Below are positions 42,301-50,976 of a stretch of 64,000 bases of DNA, piece after piece. The position numbers and the translations under genes are program-made. Location: assembly GCA_964653435.1 (NCBI GenBank), contig CAZZFA010000008.1:1-64000 (forward strand), given 5' to 3'. Numbering within the stretch: the first letter of the stretch is position 1; the number at the start of each line of letters is the position of its first letter. The notes beneath the pieces were generated by a model. It made no database searches. It was not told the origin of the DNA and worked only from the letters and a program-made list of their open reading frames with translations. This stretch comes from CAZMVY01 sp964653435. Lineage in GTDB: Bacteria; Planctomycetota; Phycisphaerae; UBA1845; PWPN01.

Positions 42301-45300
42301 ATGATTCCACACTTGATCGAGTTCTGCGTCCGTAACCGGTACATCGTGCTTCTGTTGACCGCGGTGGTGGCCGTGTGGGGCGTCTACTGTGTCCTCAAGA
42401 CGCCGATCGACGCCATCCCCGACCTTTCCGAGAACCAGGTCATCGTGTTTACGGACTGGATGGGTCGGTCTCCCAAGGAGATCGACGATCAGATCACCTA
42501 TCCGTTGTCGGTCAATCTCCAGGGGCTGGCGGGCATCAAGGCCATTCGGTCATCGAGCGAGTTCAACTTCTCGATGATCAACATCATTTTCGATGAGAAG
42601 GCCGACTTCTACTTCGCGCGTACGCGGGTGCTGGAGCGATTGAACATCGCCAGCACGTTTCTACCGCCAAGCGTCGTGCCCTATCTTGCCCCCGACGCCA
42701 CCGCCCTTGGCCAGATCTTCTGGTACACCGTCGAAGGGGAAGGCCACAGCCTGGATGAACTGAGGGCTATTCAGGACTGGTACGTTCGCTATCAGCTCTA
42801 CGTGCCGGGCGTGGCCGAGGTAGCCAGCGCCGGCGGATTCGTGCGCGAATACCAGATCGACGCGGATCCCGAGAAGCTGCGGGCATACGACATTCCACTC
42901 GGACAGGTGTTCAATGCCGTCGCTCGGAGCAACATTGCGGTCGGCGGCAAGGTATTCTTCGAGAACAAGGCGGAGTATCTCATCCGGGGCGTGGGCTGGC
43001 TACGCGGGGTCGGCGATCTTGAGAACGTGGTAGTCGCCGAGCGCAACGGCGTGCCGATCTATGTCCGCAACCTCGCCACCGTCCAACTGGGGCCCGAGTA
43101 CCGACGCAGCATGCTGGAGAAGAACAATCGCGAAGCCGTCGGCGGCGTCGTCATGATGCGGTACGGCGAGAATCCCTTGACGGTCACGAGAGCCATCAAA
43201 GACCGCATCGAACAGCTTCAAGCCGGGTTGCCACAGGGGGTACGCATCGTCCCGTTCTATGATCGGACACGCCTCATCGAGGGTGCCATTCACACGCTGA
43301 CGGGAACACTCAAGGAAGAGCTGATCGTTGCCAGCATCGCGATCCTGCTGATCCTTACCCACATTCGCAGCGCGATCGTGGTCTGCAGCACGCTTCCGTT
43401 GGCCGTCCTCGTCGCATTCATTCTCATGTACTACCTTGGTATCCCCAGCAACATCATGTCGCTCTCTGGGATAGCTATTTCCATCGGCATCCTGGTCGAT
43501 GCCGCGGTGGTCATGGTCGAAAACGCCACGCATGAACTCACCCGGCATTTCGGTCACGAGAAGGTCCGCGGCGATACCACGGAGATCGTGGTCCAGGCAT
43601 GCCGCCTCGTGGGTAAGCCGATCTTCTTCGCCGTGGTGATCATGCTGATCTCGTTCCTGCCCGTCTTCGCCCTCGGCGGCCAGGAAGGCAAGATGTTTCA
43701 CCCGTTGGCGTTCACCAAGAGCTTCGCCATGATCGGCGTGGCCCTGCTGGCGGTGACCTTTGTGCCGGCCATTATCCCGATTCTCATCAAAGGGCGTCTG
43801 AAGCACGAAGAGGACAATTGGATCGTCCGAAGCTTCATCAATATCTACAAGCCGGTGCTGACCTGGCTGATGAACGTACCCGCAGCCGGCCTGTGGTTCA
43901 TGGGTCTCCTGTTTATCATCGGAGCGGGGTTTGTGGGCAGTCGCACCCTCTTTGTTGGAGTCCTGGCCATCGCCCTGTTCTTCGGATCCGTGTTCTTTTC
44001 CCGGCTATGGAGCAAGGGACTCGCGTTCATGCTTCTGCTGGCAATGGCCTTGTGGGCCGATCGCTTCCCCAAGCTGGGGCGCGAGTTCATGCCTCCGCTC
44101 GATGAAGGCAGCATCCTGGACATGCCGGTGACCGTGCCTCGCGTGTCGATTGCCGAAGCGAGTGACGACATCCGTGTTCGCGACGAAGTCATGGCCCACT
44201 TCCCGGAGGTGGACCAGGTCGTCGGCAAGGTCGGACGCGCAGATACACCGACCGATCCCTCCGGAATCGATATGGTTGAGACGATCGTCACCTTGCGCCC
44301 CAAAGAATGGTGGCCCAAGCGCAAAGTGCGCTTTGAGGATGCAATGGTCGAAGCGGGCGAGTTGATACGTCTCCTTCAGGATCGCGGGTATTTGAAGAAG
44401 GACATGAAGCCTGACGTGGTGGAGTCCCTGGCCAATAATGCGGCCATGGAAGCCAGCGTACAATTCGACCGCTCTATGCGCGATTTGGCCTTTCGGCGCC
44501 AGGTAGAGTACGAGCCGGTTATCGCCAAGACTCTACTGGCAGCGACGATAACCGATCTGCTCGATGTGTTCCGAGACAAGGGTGCTATCAAGAATCAACC
44601 GACAGCTACGCAGATCGACCGAATCGCGGACGATCTCGTCAAGTCTCATGGCTTGTTGCTGGTCGAGGTCCCTCGGCGGGAGGAGTTGGTTGCCCTGGTA
44701 TCTGCGGTCGCGGATCGCTTGGCAGAACTTGGCGACGTGGTCAAAACGCCAGATCTCCTTGTGCTACCCGAGTCGTGGTGGCTTGACGTTAAGGACGCCG
44801 TCACGACTGCCGTCGGCGGCGAGAAGACGACACTTGCGAGCCTGCTCTTTGACCGGTTCGAGCAGCGACTTCATGACGAGTGGGTCAAACGTGTCAGGAT
44901 GCTGAACTGGGAACTTGAAGACCACGCCGGCAACGCAATGGTGTGGTCACTGCTGGACGCTCTGCGGAGCAACGCCGATGCTACAGGTATTCTGCAGAAG
45001 AAACCCACCGACGAAGAGCTCCAAGCCGTGCGGGACGAGCGAGGGAAAGCGTTTACCAAGAGGTTCTTCTTATGGCATAAGCTCAAGCCGGACATCGTCA
45101 AGGAGATGGACAGCGAGCTGCAGATGCCGGGTTGGGGCAACATCTGGACGCAGCCAATCATTAACCGCGTTGACATGCTGGCCACGGGTGTACGGACGAT
45201 GATCGGCGTGAAGGTCTTTGGCCCGCGGCTTGAGGATCTGACCGAAGAGCGAGTCGAAAACGGGGTCAAACAGACCGTGGTCAAAGAGCGCGGCATCCAG

Positions 45301-46476
45301 AGCGTTTCCAACGAGGTCGCGGGAGTGCTCCGGGGCATCCGTGGCGCCGTGGACGTGTTTCCAGATCAGGTTGTGGGCCGCAGCTACCTTCAGATAGACA
45401 TCGATCGCGAGAAGGCGGCGCGATATGGCGTCAACGTCGCGGACATTCAGGAGGCGATTGAGGTGGCCATGGGCGGCAAGACGATTACGACCACGGTCGA
45501 GGGTCGCCGCCGGTTCCCTGTGCGCGTCCGCTACGCACGCGACTTCTGGCAGACGCAGGAGTCGCTGAAACGCATCCTTGTGACCGGCCGCCGTGGCGGT
45601 GGTGCCGCACAGGCTGAGACTGTCGGAGCGATGGGCGCTGCGGCCGCAGGTATGTCCACAGACTCCGGCGGCGAGGCGATGCCTGGCGGTGAGTCATTCC
45701 AGATCCCCATCACCGAAGTGGCGGACATCAAGGTCGTCGAGGGGCCGAGCGTGATCAAGAGCGAGAACGGCATGCTGCGTTCCTATGTGCAGCTCAATGT
45801 CCGCGACCGCGACATCGTCGGGTTTGTCGAGGAGGCGCAGCAGGCGGTGGCCGAGAAGGTCAAGCTGCCAGCGGGCTTCTACATCGAATGGAGCGGGCAG
45901 TTTGAACATCAGGTCAGGGCAAAGAAGACGCTTCAGATTATCTTCCCCATGGTGATCCTGCTGATCTTCGTCATCCTCTACATGACCTTCAACGATGTCC
46001 GCGATGCCATTCTCATCATCCTGGCGGTCCCGGGCGCCCTCATCGGAGGCGTCATCTTCCAGAGCCTGTTCGGGTTTAACTTCAGCGTCGCCGTATGGGT
46101 CGGCTATATTGCCTGCTTCGGCATGGCAACCCAGACGGGCATCGTCATGCTGGTCTATCTCCATGACGCGATCAACGCCCGCGGTGGGCTCGCCAAGATC
46201 AGCTCCCTCAAAGAGCTTACCGACGCGATCATCACAGGAGCCGTGCATCGGTTGCGTCCCAAGCTTATGACCGAAGGTGTGGCCATCATCGGCTTGATGC
46301 CGATGTTGTGGGCCAGCGGTGTAGGCGCCGAGGTCATGAAGCCCATGGCCGCCCCAGTCCTGGGCGGCTTGCTGGTCGCCGATGAGGTCATCGATCTGCT
46401 TCTACCGGTCATCTTCAACTGGTATCAGTCGCGTCGGTGGCGTAGGCTGCACGCAACGTCGGCAGCATCGGCTTGA
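42301..46476 (+). CDS. cusA: CusA-type Cu/Ag RND permease with large insertion
   Basis: A 1391-residue HME-RND permease; typical CusA/CzcA proteins have about 1050. TM4 carries ISIGILVDAAVVMVEN (about 393-408), the Cu/Ag-type relay. MDSELQMPGWGNIWTQPI and RVDMLATGVRT match the CusA cleft region containing a copper-binding Met. Two departures stand out. Between about 529 and 590 there are three hydrophobic stretches where CusA has one, giving two extra helices. Between about 670 and 928 there is a ~255-residue, mostly helical insertion in the periplasmic porter domain (KDMKPDVVESLANNAAMEAS to AFTKRFFLWHKLK). A Gly/Ala/Met linker (AGMSTDSGGEAMPGGES) interrupts the second porter half. Confidence 0.88.
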   Translation: MIPHLIEFCVRNRYIVLLLTAVVAVWGVYCVLKTPIDAIPDLSENQVIVFTDWMGRSPKEIDDQITYPLSVNLQGLAGIKAIRSSSEFNFSMINIIFDEKADFYFARTRVLERLNIASTFLPPSVVPYLAPDATALGQIFWYTVEGEGHSLDELRAIQDWYVRYQLYVPGVAEVASAGGFVREYQIDADPEKLRAYDIPLGQVFNAVARSNIAVGGKVFFENKAEYLIRGVGWLRGVGDLENVVVAERNGVPIYVRNLATVQLGPEYRRSMLEKNNREAVGGVVMMRYGENPLTVTRAIKDRIEQLQAGLPQGVRIVPFYDRTRLIEGAIHTLTGTLKEELIVASIAILLILTHIRSAIVVCSTLPLAVLVAFILMYYLGIPSNIMSLSGIAISIGILVDAAVVMVENATHELTRHFGHEKVRGDTTEIVVQACRLVGKPIFFAVVIMLISFLPVFALGGQEGKMFHPLAFTKSFAMIGVALLAVTFVPAIIPILIKGRLKHEEDNWIVRSFINIYKPVLTWLMNVPAAGLWFMGLLFIIGAGFVGSRTLFVGVLAIALFFGSVFFSRLWSKGLAFMLLLAMALWADRFPKLGREFMPPLDEGSILDMPVTVPRVSIAEASDDIRVRDEVMAHFPEVDQVVGKVGRADTPTDPSGIDMVETIVTLRPKEWWPKRKVRFEDAMVEAGELIRLLQDRGYLKKDMKPDVVESLANNAAMEASVQFDRSMRDLAFRRQVEYEPVIAKTLLAATITDLLDVFRDKGAIKNQPTATQIDRIADDLVKSHGLLLVEVPRREELVALVSAVADRLAELGDVVKTPDLLVLPESWWLDVKDAVTTAVGGEKTTLASLLFDRFEQRLHDEWVKRVRMLNWELEDHAGNAMVWSLLDALRSNADATGILQKKPTDEELQAVRDERGKAFTKRFFLWHKLKPDIVKEMDSELQMPGWGNIWTQPIINRVDMLATGVRTMIGVKVFGPRLEDLTEERVENGVKQTVVKERGIQSVSNEVAGVLRGIRGAVDVFPDQVVGRSYLQIDIDREKAARYGVNVADIQEAIEVAMGGKTITTTVEGRRRFPVRVRYARDFWQTQESLKRILVTGRRGGGAAQAETVGAMGAAAAGMSTDSGGEAMPGGESFQIPITEVADIKVVEGPSVIKSENGMLRSYVQLNVRDRDIVGFVEEAQQAVAEKVKLPAGFYIEWSGQFEHQVRAKKTLQIIFPMVILLIFVILYMTFNDVRDAILIILAVPGALIGGVIFQSLFGFNFSVAVWVGYIACFGMATQTGIVMLVYLHDAINARGGLAKISSLKELTDAIITGAVHRLRPKLMTEGVAIIGLMPMLWASGVGAEVMKPMAAPVLGGLLVADEVIDLLLPVIFNWYQSRRWRRLHATSAASA

Positions 46477-47087
46477 GGTCTGACCTCGTGCAATGCCGCC
46501 GTCCATCAAATCCGGAGCGTCATGCCGGATGGTGCTGCTACCGGGAGACGACGTCCAGCCTGGTAAGCTGAGCGTTGGGACCCCGGAACGTCAGTGTTTC
46601 CGATGTATCAGCGGCACCATGGTCACACCCGCCAAGCCTAGTGCTCGCCTTCGTAAGTGGCGTGTCCACAAGGTCCTGTCACGGTCTGGCAACGTGATGA
46701 CCCGCCGCTGGCAACATGCGCCCGCCGCCCCAGCCGGCGGCCCTTGCCGAGAGGCATCCGGACCAGCCGGTTACCTGCCGCGAAACCCGCCTCGTCAGGC
46801 GGCCCACACCGCCTCGTTGGCGTGATTCTCGACCAACCAAGAGGTGACCAACCTCGATGGTGCCGGAGGGCGCGCGCCTCGCGCAAGCGAAACCCTGCCA
46901 GGAGCCTGCGCTGCGTTGCGCCGAGATGGCGTCGTTGATTGGTCCAGCCGGGCTGAAATGGGACTCCCGATCCGACCGCATAATAGGTAAGCGAGAATTG
47001 TGCCATGCTGCGGTCTCGATCTCGGGATCGCATAGGAGACCATGCAAAAGGCGTGAGACATGTATCGATCGAAAGGAGCGATGAGAC
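46477..47087 (+). other. Intergenic region with repeat remnants
   Basis: The ~610 bases after cusA hold no supported gene. They contain TGGCAACGTG/TGGCAACATG direct repeats (46687-46718), the palindromic CCGCCGCCCCAGCCGGCGG stretch near 46722, and an 85-bp repeat (46869-46953). The minus-strand frame across it is not protein-like. It looks like debris of a lost mobile element. Confidence 0.4.
46869..46953 (+). repeat. 85-bp intergenic repeat, copy 1
   Basis: It matches 49301-49385 at all but about nine positions (for example GCGCAAGCGA and CCTGCCAGGAGCCTGC in both), and a 29-bp part recurs at 56691-56719. Each copy lies downstream of a plus-strand gene. Confidence 0.7.
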
Positions 47088-47303
47088 ATGGCTGATTTCT
47101 TTGGAACTGACAAGAACGAAATCACGCTGGAGGCATACCAGCTGCGTCAGGAGATGCTTGAGCAGGCTCGCAAGGCGGAGGAGGCCATGTGGAATTGGGG
47201 TTTTGATGACAGCCAAGCCGGTCGCATGCCCCGGTTCACATCAGGTAGCTACAAGAAGGGGTATGATACGGCTGGCCGTTTCAGACTCGACAACAGCATC
47301 TGA
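47088..47303 (+). CDS. Small hypothetical protein
   Basis: A 71-residue, charged, mostly helical protein (EITLEAYQLRQEMLEQARKA) with a basic C-terminus (GSYKKGYDTAGRFRLDN) and no signal peptide or Cys. AAAGGAGCG lies upstream of ATG 47088. It precedes the metallopeptidase-like and radical SAM genes. No family is recognised. Confidence 0.55.
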   Translation: MADFFGTDKNEITLEAYQLRQEMLEQARKAEEAMWNWGFDDSQAGRMPRFTSGSYKKGYDTAGRFRLDNSI

Positions 47304-47364
47304 CAGCCGGTAGTGTCGGTCGTCAACGCGATAAAGCGTTAATGGTGGTGTCACGAGAACGAGG

Positions 47365-47490
47365 ATGCGCAATCGGCTGGCACTGATTTTCGAATCAGAT
47401 GATGCTGGCGTGGTGTGGCAAGCGGTCGCTCTCGATCGTCGCATTGTCTCAGCGAGTGGAGCATGTCAGCAATGCGCCGATCTCGGGTGA
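47365..47490 (+). CDS. Possible 41-residue peptide
   Basis: ATG 47365 has GAGG directly upstream. The frame contains SDDAGVVWQAVALDRRIV and CQQC. DDAGVVW also occurs at the end of the radical SAM protein at 48232, and the underlying DNA (GATGATGCTGGCGT.GTGTGG) is shared. This could be a small gene or a decayed copy of that gene's end. A 5-bp hairpin, AACGC (47325-47329) with GCGTT (47336-47340), lies upstream. Confidence 0.25.
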   Translation: MRNRLALIFESDDAGVVWQAVALDRRIVSASGACQQCADLG

Positions 47491-47583
47491 GTATGAACCT
47501 AAGCTCAGACATCGTCCGCCATCAGATCTCATCCTTGAAATGGATAGCCTGATGGAAAGTCGTGCTACCCGGGGGAAGGAGCG

Positions 47584-48210
47584 ATGATTATGGCTCATCA
47601 TTTCAGCGGACGAAGGGTATTGCTCGTGGGCAGATGCTCGAGGTCGGAAGAAGCACATTTCATGATGGCCCGGAGGAGCACGCTTCTCATCAAGAATCAA
47701 GCCGAGGGGCGAGCACGCTGGCCTGATTGGTTTGTCCGCACCATCTGCGAGTGGATCTACCAGCAGACTGGTCTCGAGCATGGCGGTCCTCGCGCGCTTA
47801 TCCTTCGTCCGGCCGATCCCGAACGACCGGATTATCTGGGAGGCGTGAGCGATCCGCTGCACGGGCGGATCGAGATCATCCTGCACCGACGCGTCTCAGA
47901 TTTCAAACCAAAGAAATCCCACCGCCATTGGGCCAGGATCCTCGATATTCGCTGTCGAGTGGAGTTCTTCGTTTTTCTGATTGCCCACGAAATGAGGCAC
48001 TGGATGCCGGAAAACACCGGGCAATTCCCGGGTCGAGCGCACAAAGACCGATGGCACCGAGTGCGTGCCGAGTTCGATGCGGACCAGTATGCTCAATGCA
48101 TAGTCGACAAGTTCCGTCGCGAGTGGCCCATGATACGGGCCAGCGCCATACGGACGCTCCGCGAGGGACGCCTGCAAGAGCAACGCTTGCGGGAGAGGCC
48201 GATCCGGTAG
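47584..48210 (+). CDS. Predicted zinc-metallopeptidase-like protein
   Basis: A 208-residue soluble protein. VFLIAHEMRHWMPE gives a HExxH-like zinc site, with the third position Met and a following Arg-His; a downstream EFDADQYA supplies a candidate third ligand, as in gluzincin-type and SprT-like proteins. The first 60 residues are basic. GAAGGAG precedes ATG 47584. The leader contains a two-part hairpin (CATCAG 47520-47525 with CTGATG 47549-47554, and ATCC with GGAT inside). It lies 21 nt before the radical SAM gene and is probably cotranscribed. Peptidase activity is unproven. Confidence 0.55.
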   Translation: MIMAHHFSGRRVLLVGRCSRSEEAHFMMARRSTLLIKNQAEGRARWPDWFVRTICEWIYQQTGLEHGGPRALILRPADPERPDYLGGVSDPLHGRIEIILHRRVSDFKPKKSHRHWARILDIRCRVEFFVFLIAHEMRHWMPENTGQFPGRAHKDRWHRVRAEFDADQYAQCIVDKFRREWPMIRASAIRTLREGRLQEQRLRERPIR

Positions 48211-48231
48211 TCCTGAGAGCGGAGGGCTCGC

Positions 48232-49182
48232 ATGACAACCTACGAGACCAGACTGACGGCCGGCATCACTCGTACGAAGGAGTTTGAGCGCAAGCGGCTG
48301 GCGCGTTTCGCGGTCAACATCGGAACCAAATGTGGACACGGATGTGCTTACTGCAGCACGGGGGCACTGTTGCGGATGCACCGGTCGTTTGTGCAGGCCG
48401 GTCGCAGCTCCTTTGAACAGGGCTTCTCGATCGTGGATCCTAACACGCCGGAGCGCGTGGCACGCGATGCTCGCCGCATTCGTCGACGGGGCATGGTACA
48501 GCTCTGTACCACTGTAGATGCATGGTCGCCCGAGGCCCAGAAACACAATCTGGGCCGACGGTGCCTGGAGGCCATCCTCTCCGAGCCCGGATGGACCGTC
48601 CGCATCCTCACAAAGAACGCCGCGGTCGCTCGCGATTTCGACCTGGTGAGTGAGCACAGGGACCGTGTTCTGGTCGGGCTCAGCATGACTGCCCCGGCAA
48701 AAAGGGCGGCCGTTATGTCGGCAATTGAGCCCAACGCCTCGCCGCTGGAGGACCGCGTGGCGGCTTGGCGGGAGGCACATGCACGTGGCCTGCGTACGTA
48801 TGCGATGTTCTGCCCCTTGCTGCCTGGCATCGCTGATGCTCCAGAAGATGTCGACCAGTTGGTGAGGCTCGCGGTGAAACATGGGGCGGAGGAGCTTTTC
48901 ACAGAGCCGGTGAATGCACGCGGCCCCGGGCTTCGATTGACGCAGGAGGCGTTGCAGGAACACGGGTTTGAAGCTGAAGCCCGCGTGGTAGGACAGATCC
49001 GTCACGCTGAGGCTTGGTCTGAGTACGTCGCGCGTCTCATTGCCAACGTGCAACGCGGCATGCGGGCGCACTGGGACATCGATAAGCTCCGCATCCTGCT
49101 GTATCCATCGCGCGTCCGAGAAGCACACCGGGAACAAATACGCCGAGATGATGCTGGCGTAGTGTGGCTGGGCAAGGACTGA
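48232..49182 (+). CDS. Radical SAM protein, spore photoproduct lyase-like
   Basis: A 316-residue radical SAM protein. The cluster-binding motif is KCGHGCAYC (Cys34, 38, 41, i.e. CxxxCxxC). LCTTVDAWSPEAQKH, WTVRILTKNAAVARDFDL, VGLSMTAP and FCPLLPGI follow the SPL-like order of strands, including the ITKN-type motif. SPL-like enzymes repair DNA photoproducts, but many relatives are uncharacterised, and this one lacks the N-terminal extension of true SPL. It follows the metallopeptidase-like gene. Confidence 0.8.
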   Translation: MTTYETRLTAGITRTKEFERKRLARFAVNIGTKCGHGCAYCSTGALLRMHRSFVQAGRSSFEQGFSIVDPNTPERVARDARRIRRRGMVQLCTTVDAWSPEAQKHNLGRRCLEAILSEPGWTVRILTKNAAVARDFDLVSEHRDRVLVGLSMTAPAKRAAVMSAIEPNASPLEDRVAAWREAHARGLRTYAMFCPLLPGIADAPEDVDQLVRLAVKHGAEELFTEPVNARGPGLRLTQEALQEHGFEAEARVVGQIRHAEAWSEYVARLIANVQRGMRAHWDIDKLRILLYPSRVREAHREQIRRDDAGVVWLGKD

Positions 49183-49300
49183 CGACATATCAGGCTACTC
49201 TGCCCGGCCAGCTTTCGCCGCCGTGACAGTTCGCTTCGGACGAGCAGGGTCGTCACCGGACGCGACTGACCAAGGCGTGAGCAACTCCAACTTAACCCAA

Positions 49301-49385
49301 GGCGCGCGTCTCGCGCAAGCGACACCCTGCCAGGAGCCTGCCCCGCGTTGCGCCGAGCCGGCGTCGTCGATCGGTCCAGCCTGGC
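49301..49385 (+). repeat. 85-bp intergenic repeat, copy 2
   Basis: The partner of 46869-46953, located 118 nt after the radical SAM gene. The surrounding gap (49183-49463) shows no gene. Confidence 0.7.
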
Positions 49386-49463
49386 CAACCGGACATCGTG
49401 TTTGACGTCACAGCGATGCTCCCTCGCCCGGATCAAATCTGACTGACCGGCTTTAACCGGTTC

Positions 49464-49613
49464 ATGGATGAGCCGCACTCGCGCTGCCTGGCGGATATCT
49501 ACCTGCGCCATGTTCAAGACGTGGCCGACCGGTTGGACAAGGCGTTTCCCGATTAGTACAAGGATGCCGTCAAGACGATGCGAGACAACATCACGGTCGT
49601 GATAGAGTCCTAA
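49464..49613 (+). pseudogene. Degenerate gene fragment with an internal stop
   Basis: Codons from ATG 49464 read MDEPHSRCLADIYLRHVQDV and on to KAFPD, then TAG at 49554-49556, then YKDAVKTMRDNITVVIES and TAA at 49611-49613. The residues look coding on both sides of the stop and the frame is unchanged. It is probably the end of a decayed gene. No family is recognised. Confidence 0.4.
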
Positions 49614-49668
49614 ACGACCAGGTATCGCTGACGAGGCGTACGGGTCGGTTTGGTACGGTGTAACCAGC

Positions 49669-50946
49669 ATGAAACATCTTGTACCGAATGTCGGCGCGGC
49701 AGGCATCCTGCTGGCAGTTCTCCCGGTGTGCGGCACCGTGGCGGCATCTTCGGAACCCGCCGCTTCGTCACGCCCTCAGGTGATGGTGGTTGAAGGCGGC
49801 GAGTCAAAGGCGCGGCCCGAAGATTGTCGGGCGATCCTCGTCGGCCCCCAAATCAATCAACCCGACCCATTCCCCGGCTACGGCGGCTTCGTGGGCTGGG
49901 AATCCCCGGTGAGTCTCAAGAGCGGTGATTGGCTCGTGGGATTCAACGCGGGATACTGGCATGCCTCGGCGCCCACGCCGCTGCGTTATCCGGCCAAGAT
50001 GCTCGACGAATACCGCAAGCTGGGGCTGCCGGCCGGGATTGTCGCGCCAACCGGTGGCCGGGCGATGATCATGCGATCGAAGGACCAGGGCAAGACCTGG
50101 AGTAAGCCCGTGACGCTGATCGACACGCCGGCCGATGACCGACACCCGGCTTTCGTGGAACTGAGTGACGGGACGTTGCTCTGCTCTTTCTTCTCGTACA
50201 TGGGCGAACCGGAGGGCGGTGAATGGAAGGATCCGACGCTGGCCGTGCGCGTTCACTTCATCCGTTCCTTCGACGGCGGCCGCACCTGGGAGAAGAAACC
50301 CATTCTGCTGCGCACCCCTTTCTCGTATGACGAGACCGACGGCCCGCTGGTCAGGTTGAAGGATGGCTCGGTACTCGTCGCGATCAATGGCCGGCCCGCC
50401 AGCGGACCGCCGGACCAGGCGGCCGTGCTCCGTTCCGCCGACCGTGGCCAGACGTGGACAATGCTCGGGACGGTTCGAGCCTCGCATGCTCTGCAGGAGG
50501 TGACCGTGGCGGAACTGCCCGGCGGCGAATGGGTGATGATGGCACGGCCTGAAGGTGATATCAGTTGGTCGCGCGACCGGGGCCGAACGTGGACCACGCC
50601 GGTCACCTTCGGGATGAGAATGTTCGCTCCGAGTCTTTATGTGCTGCGGGACAGGACCCTTCTTTGCCTGCACGGTTCCTACGGGCGTGGAGGGCTGCGT
50701 GTGATCTTCAGCCGGGATGGCGGCCACACTTGGATCGCGCCGGGAAAGGATTACGGCTTCCTGGTGGACCAATCCTATGGCTATGGCAAGGCGATGGAAC
50801 TGCCCGACGGCTCGATGTTCGTGACGTACCTGGCCACCGGAGGTCACCAGACCTCGGACGCACAAGGAAACGCCATCCGCTGCATCCGGTTCCGGGTGCG
50901 CCCCGATTACTCGGGCATTGATCTGCTCCCCGCACCGAACCGATGA
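49669..50946 (+). CDS. Exported BNR-repeat exo-sialidase-like protein
   Basis: A 425-residue secreted six-bladed beta-propeller with a signal peptide (AAGILLAVLPVCGTVAAS). Five Asp boxes mark the blades: SKDQGKTW, SFDGGRTW, SADRGQTW, SRDRGRTW and SRDGGHTW. These define the sialidase/neuraminidase superfamily. Strict catalytic assignment (Arg triad, Tyr, Glu) could not be completed by eye, so it may act on another sugar acid. It is followed closely by a six-hairpin glycosidase, suggesting a polysaccharide-degrading set. Confidence 0.83.
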   Translation: MKHLVPNVGAAGILLAVLPVCGTVAASSEPAASSRPQVMVVEGGESKARPEDCRAILVGPQINQPDPFPGYGGFVGWESPVSLKSGDWLVGFNAGYWHASAPTPLRYPAKMLDEYRKLGLPAGIVAPTGGRAMIMRSKDQGKTWSKPVTLIDTPADDRHPAFVELSDGTLLCSFFSYMGEPEGGEWKDPTLAVRVHFIRSFDGGRTWEKKPILLRTPFSYDETDGPLVRLKDGSVLVAINGRPASGPPDQAAVLRSADRGQTWTMLGTVRASHALQEVTVAELPGGEWVMMARPEGDISWSRDRGRTWTTPVTFGMRMFAPSLYVLRDRTLLCLHGSYGRGGLRVIFSRDGGHTWIAPGKDYGFLVDQSYGYGKAMELPDGSMFVTYLATGGHQTSDAQGNAIRCIRFRVRPDYSGIDLLPAPNR

Positions 50947-50976
50947 CCTTGGATGACGCGTTTTCAGAGGCGCTCA

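Noticed and set aside
46638..47216. Minus-strand frames in the gap after cusA
   Set aside because: Part of the frame is the 85-bp repeat read backwards; similar residues (LDRSTTP) recur only because the DNA repeats.
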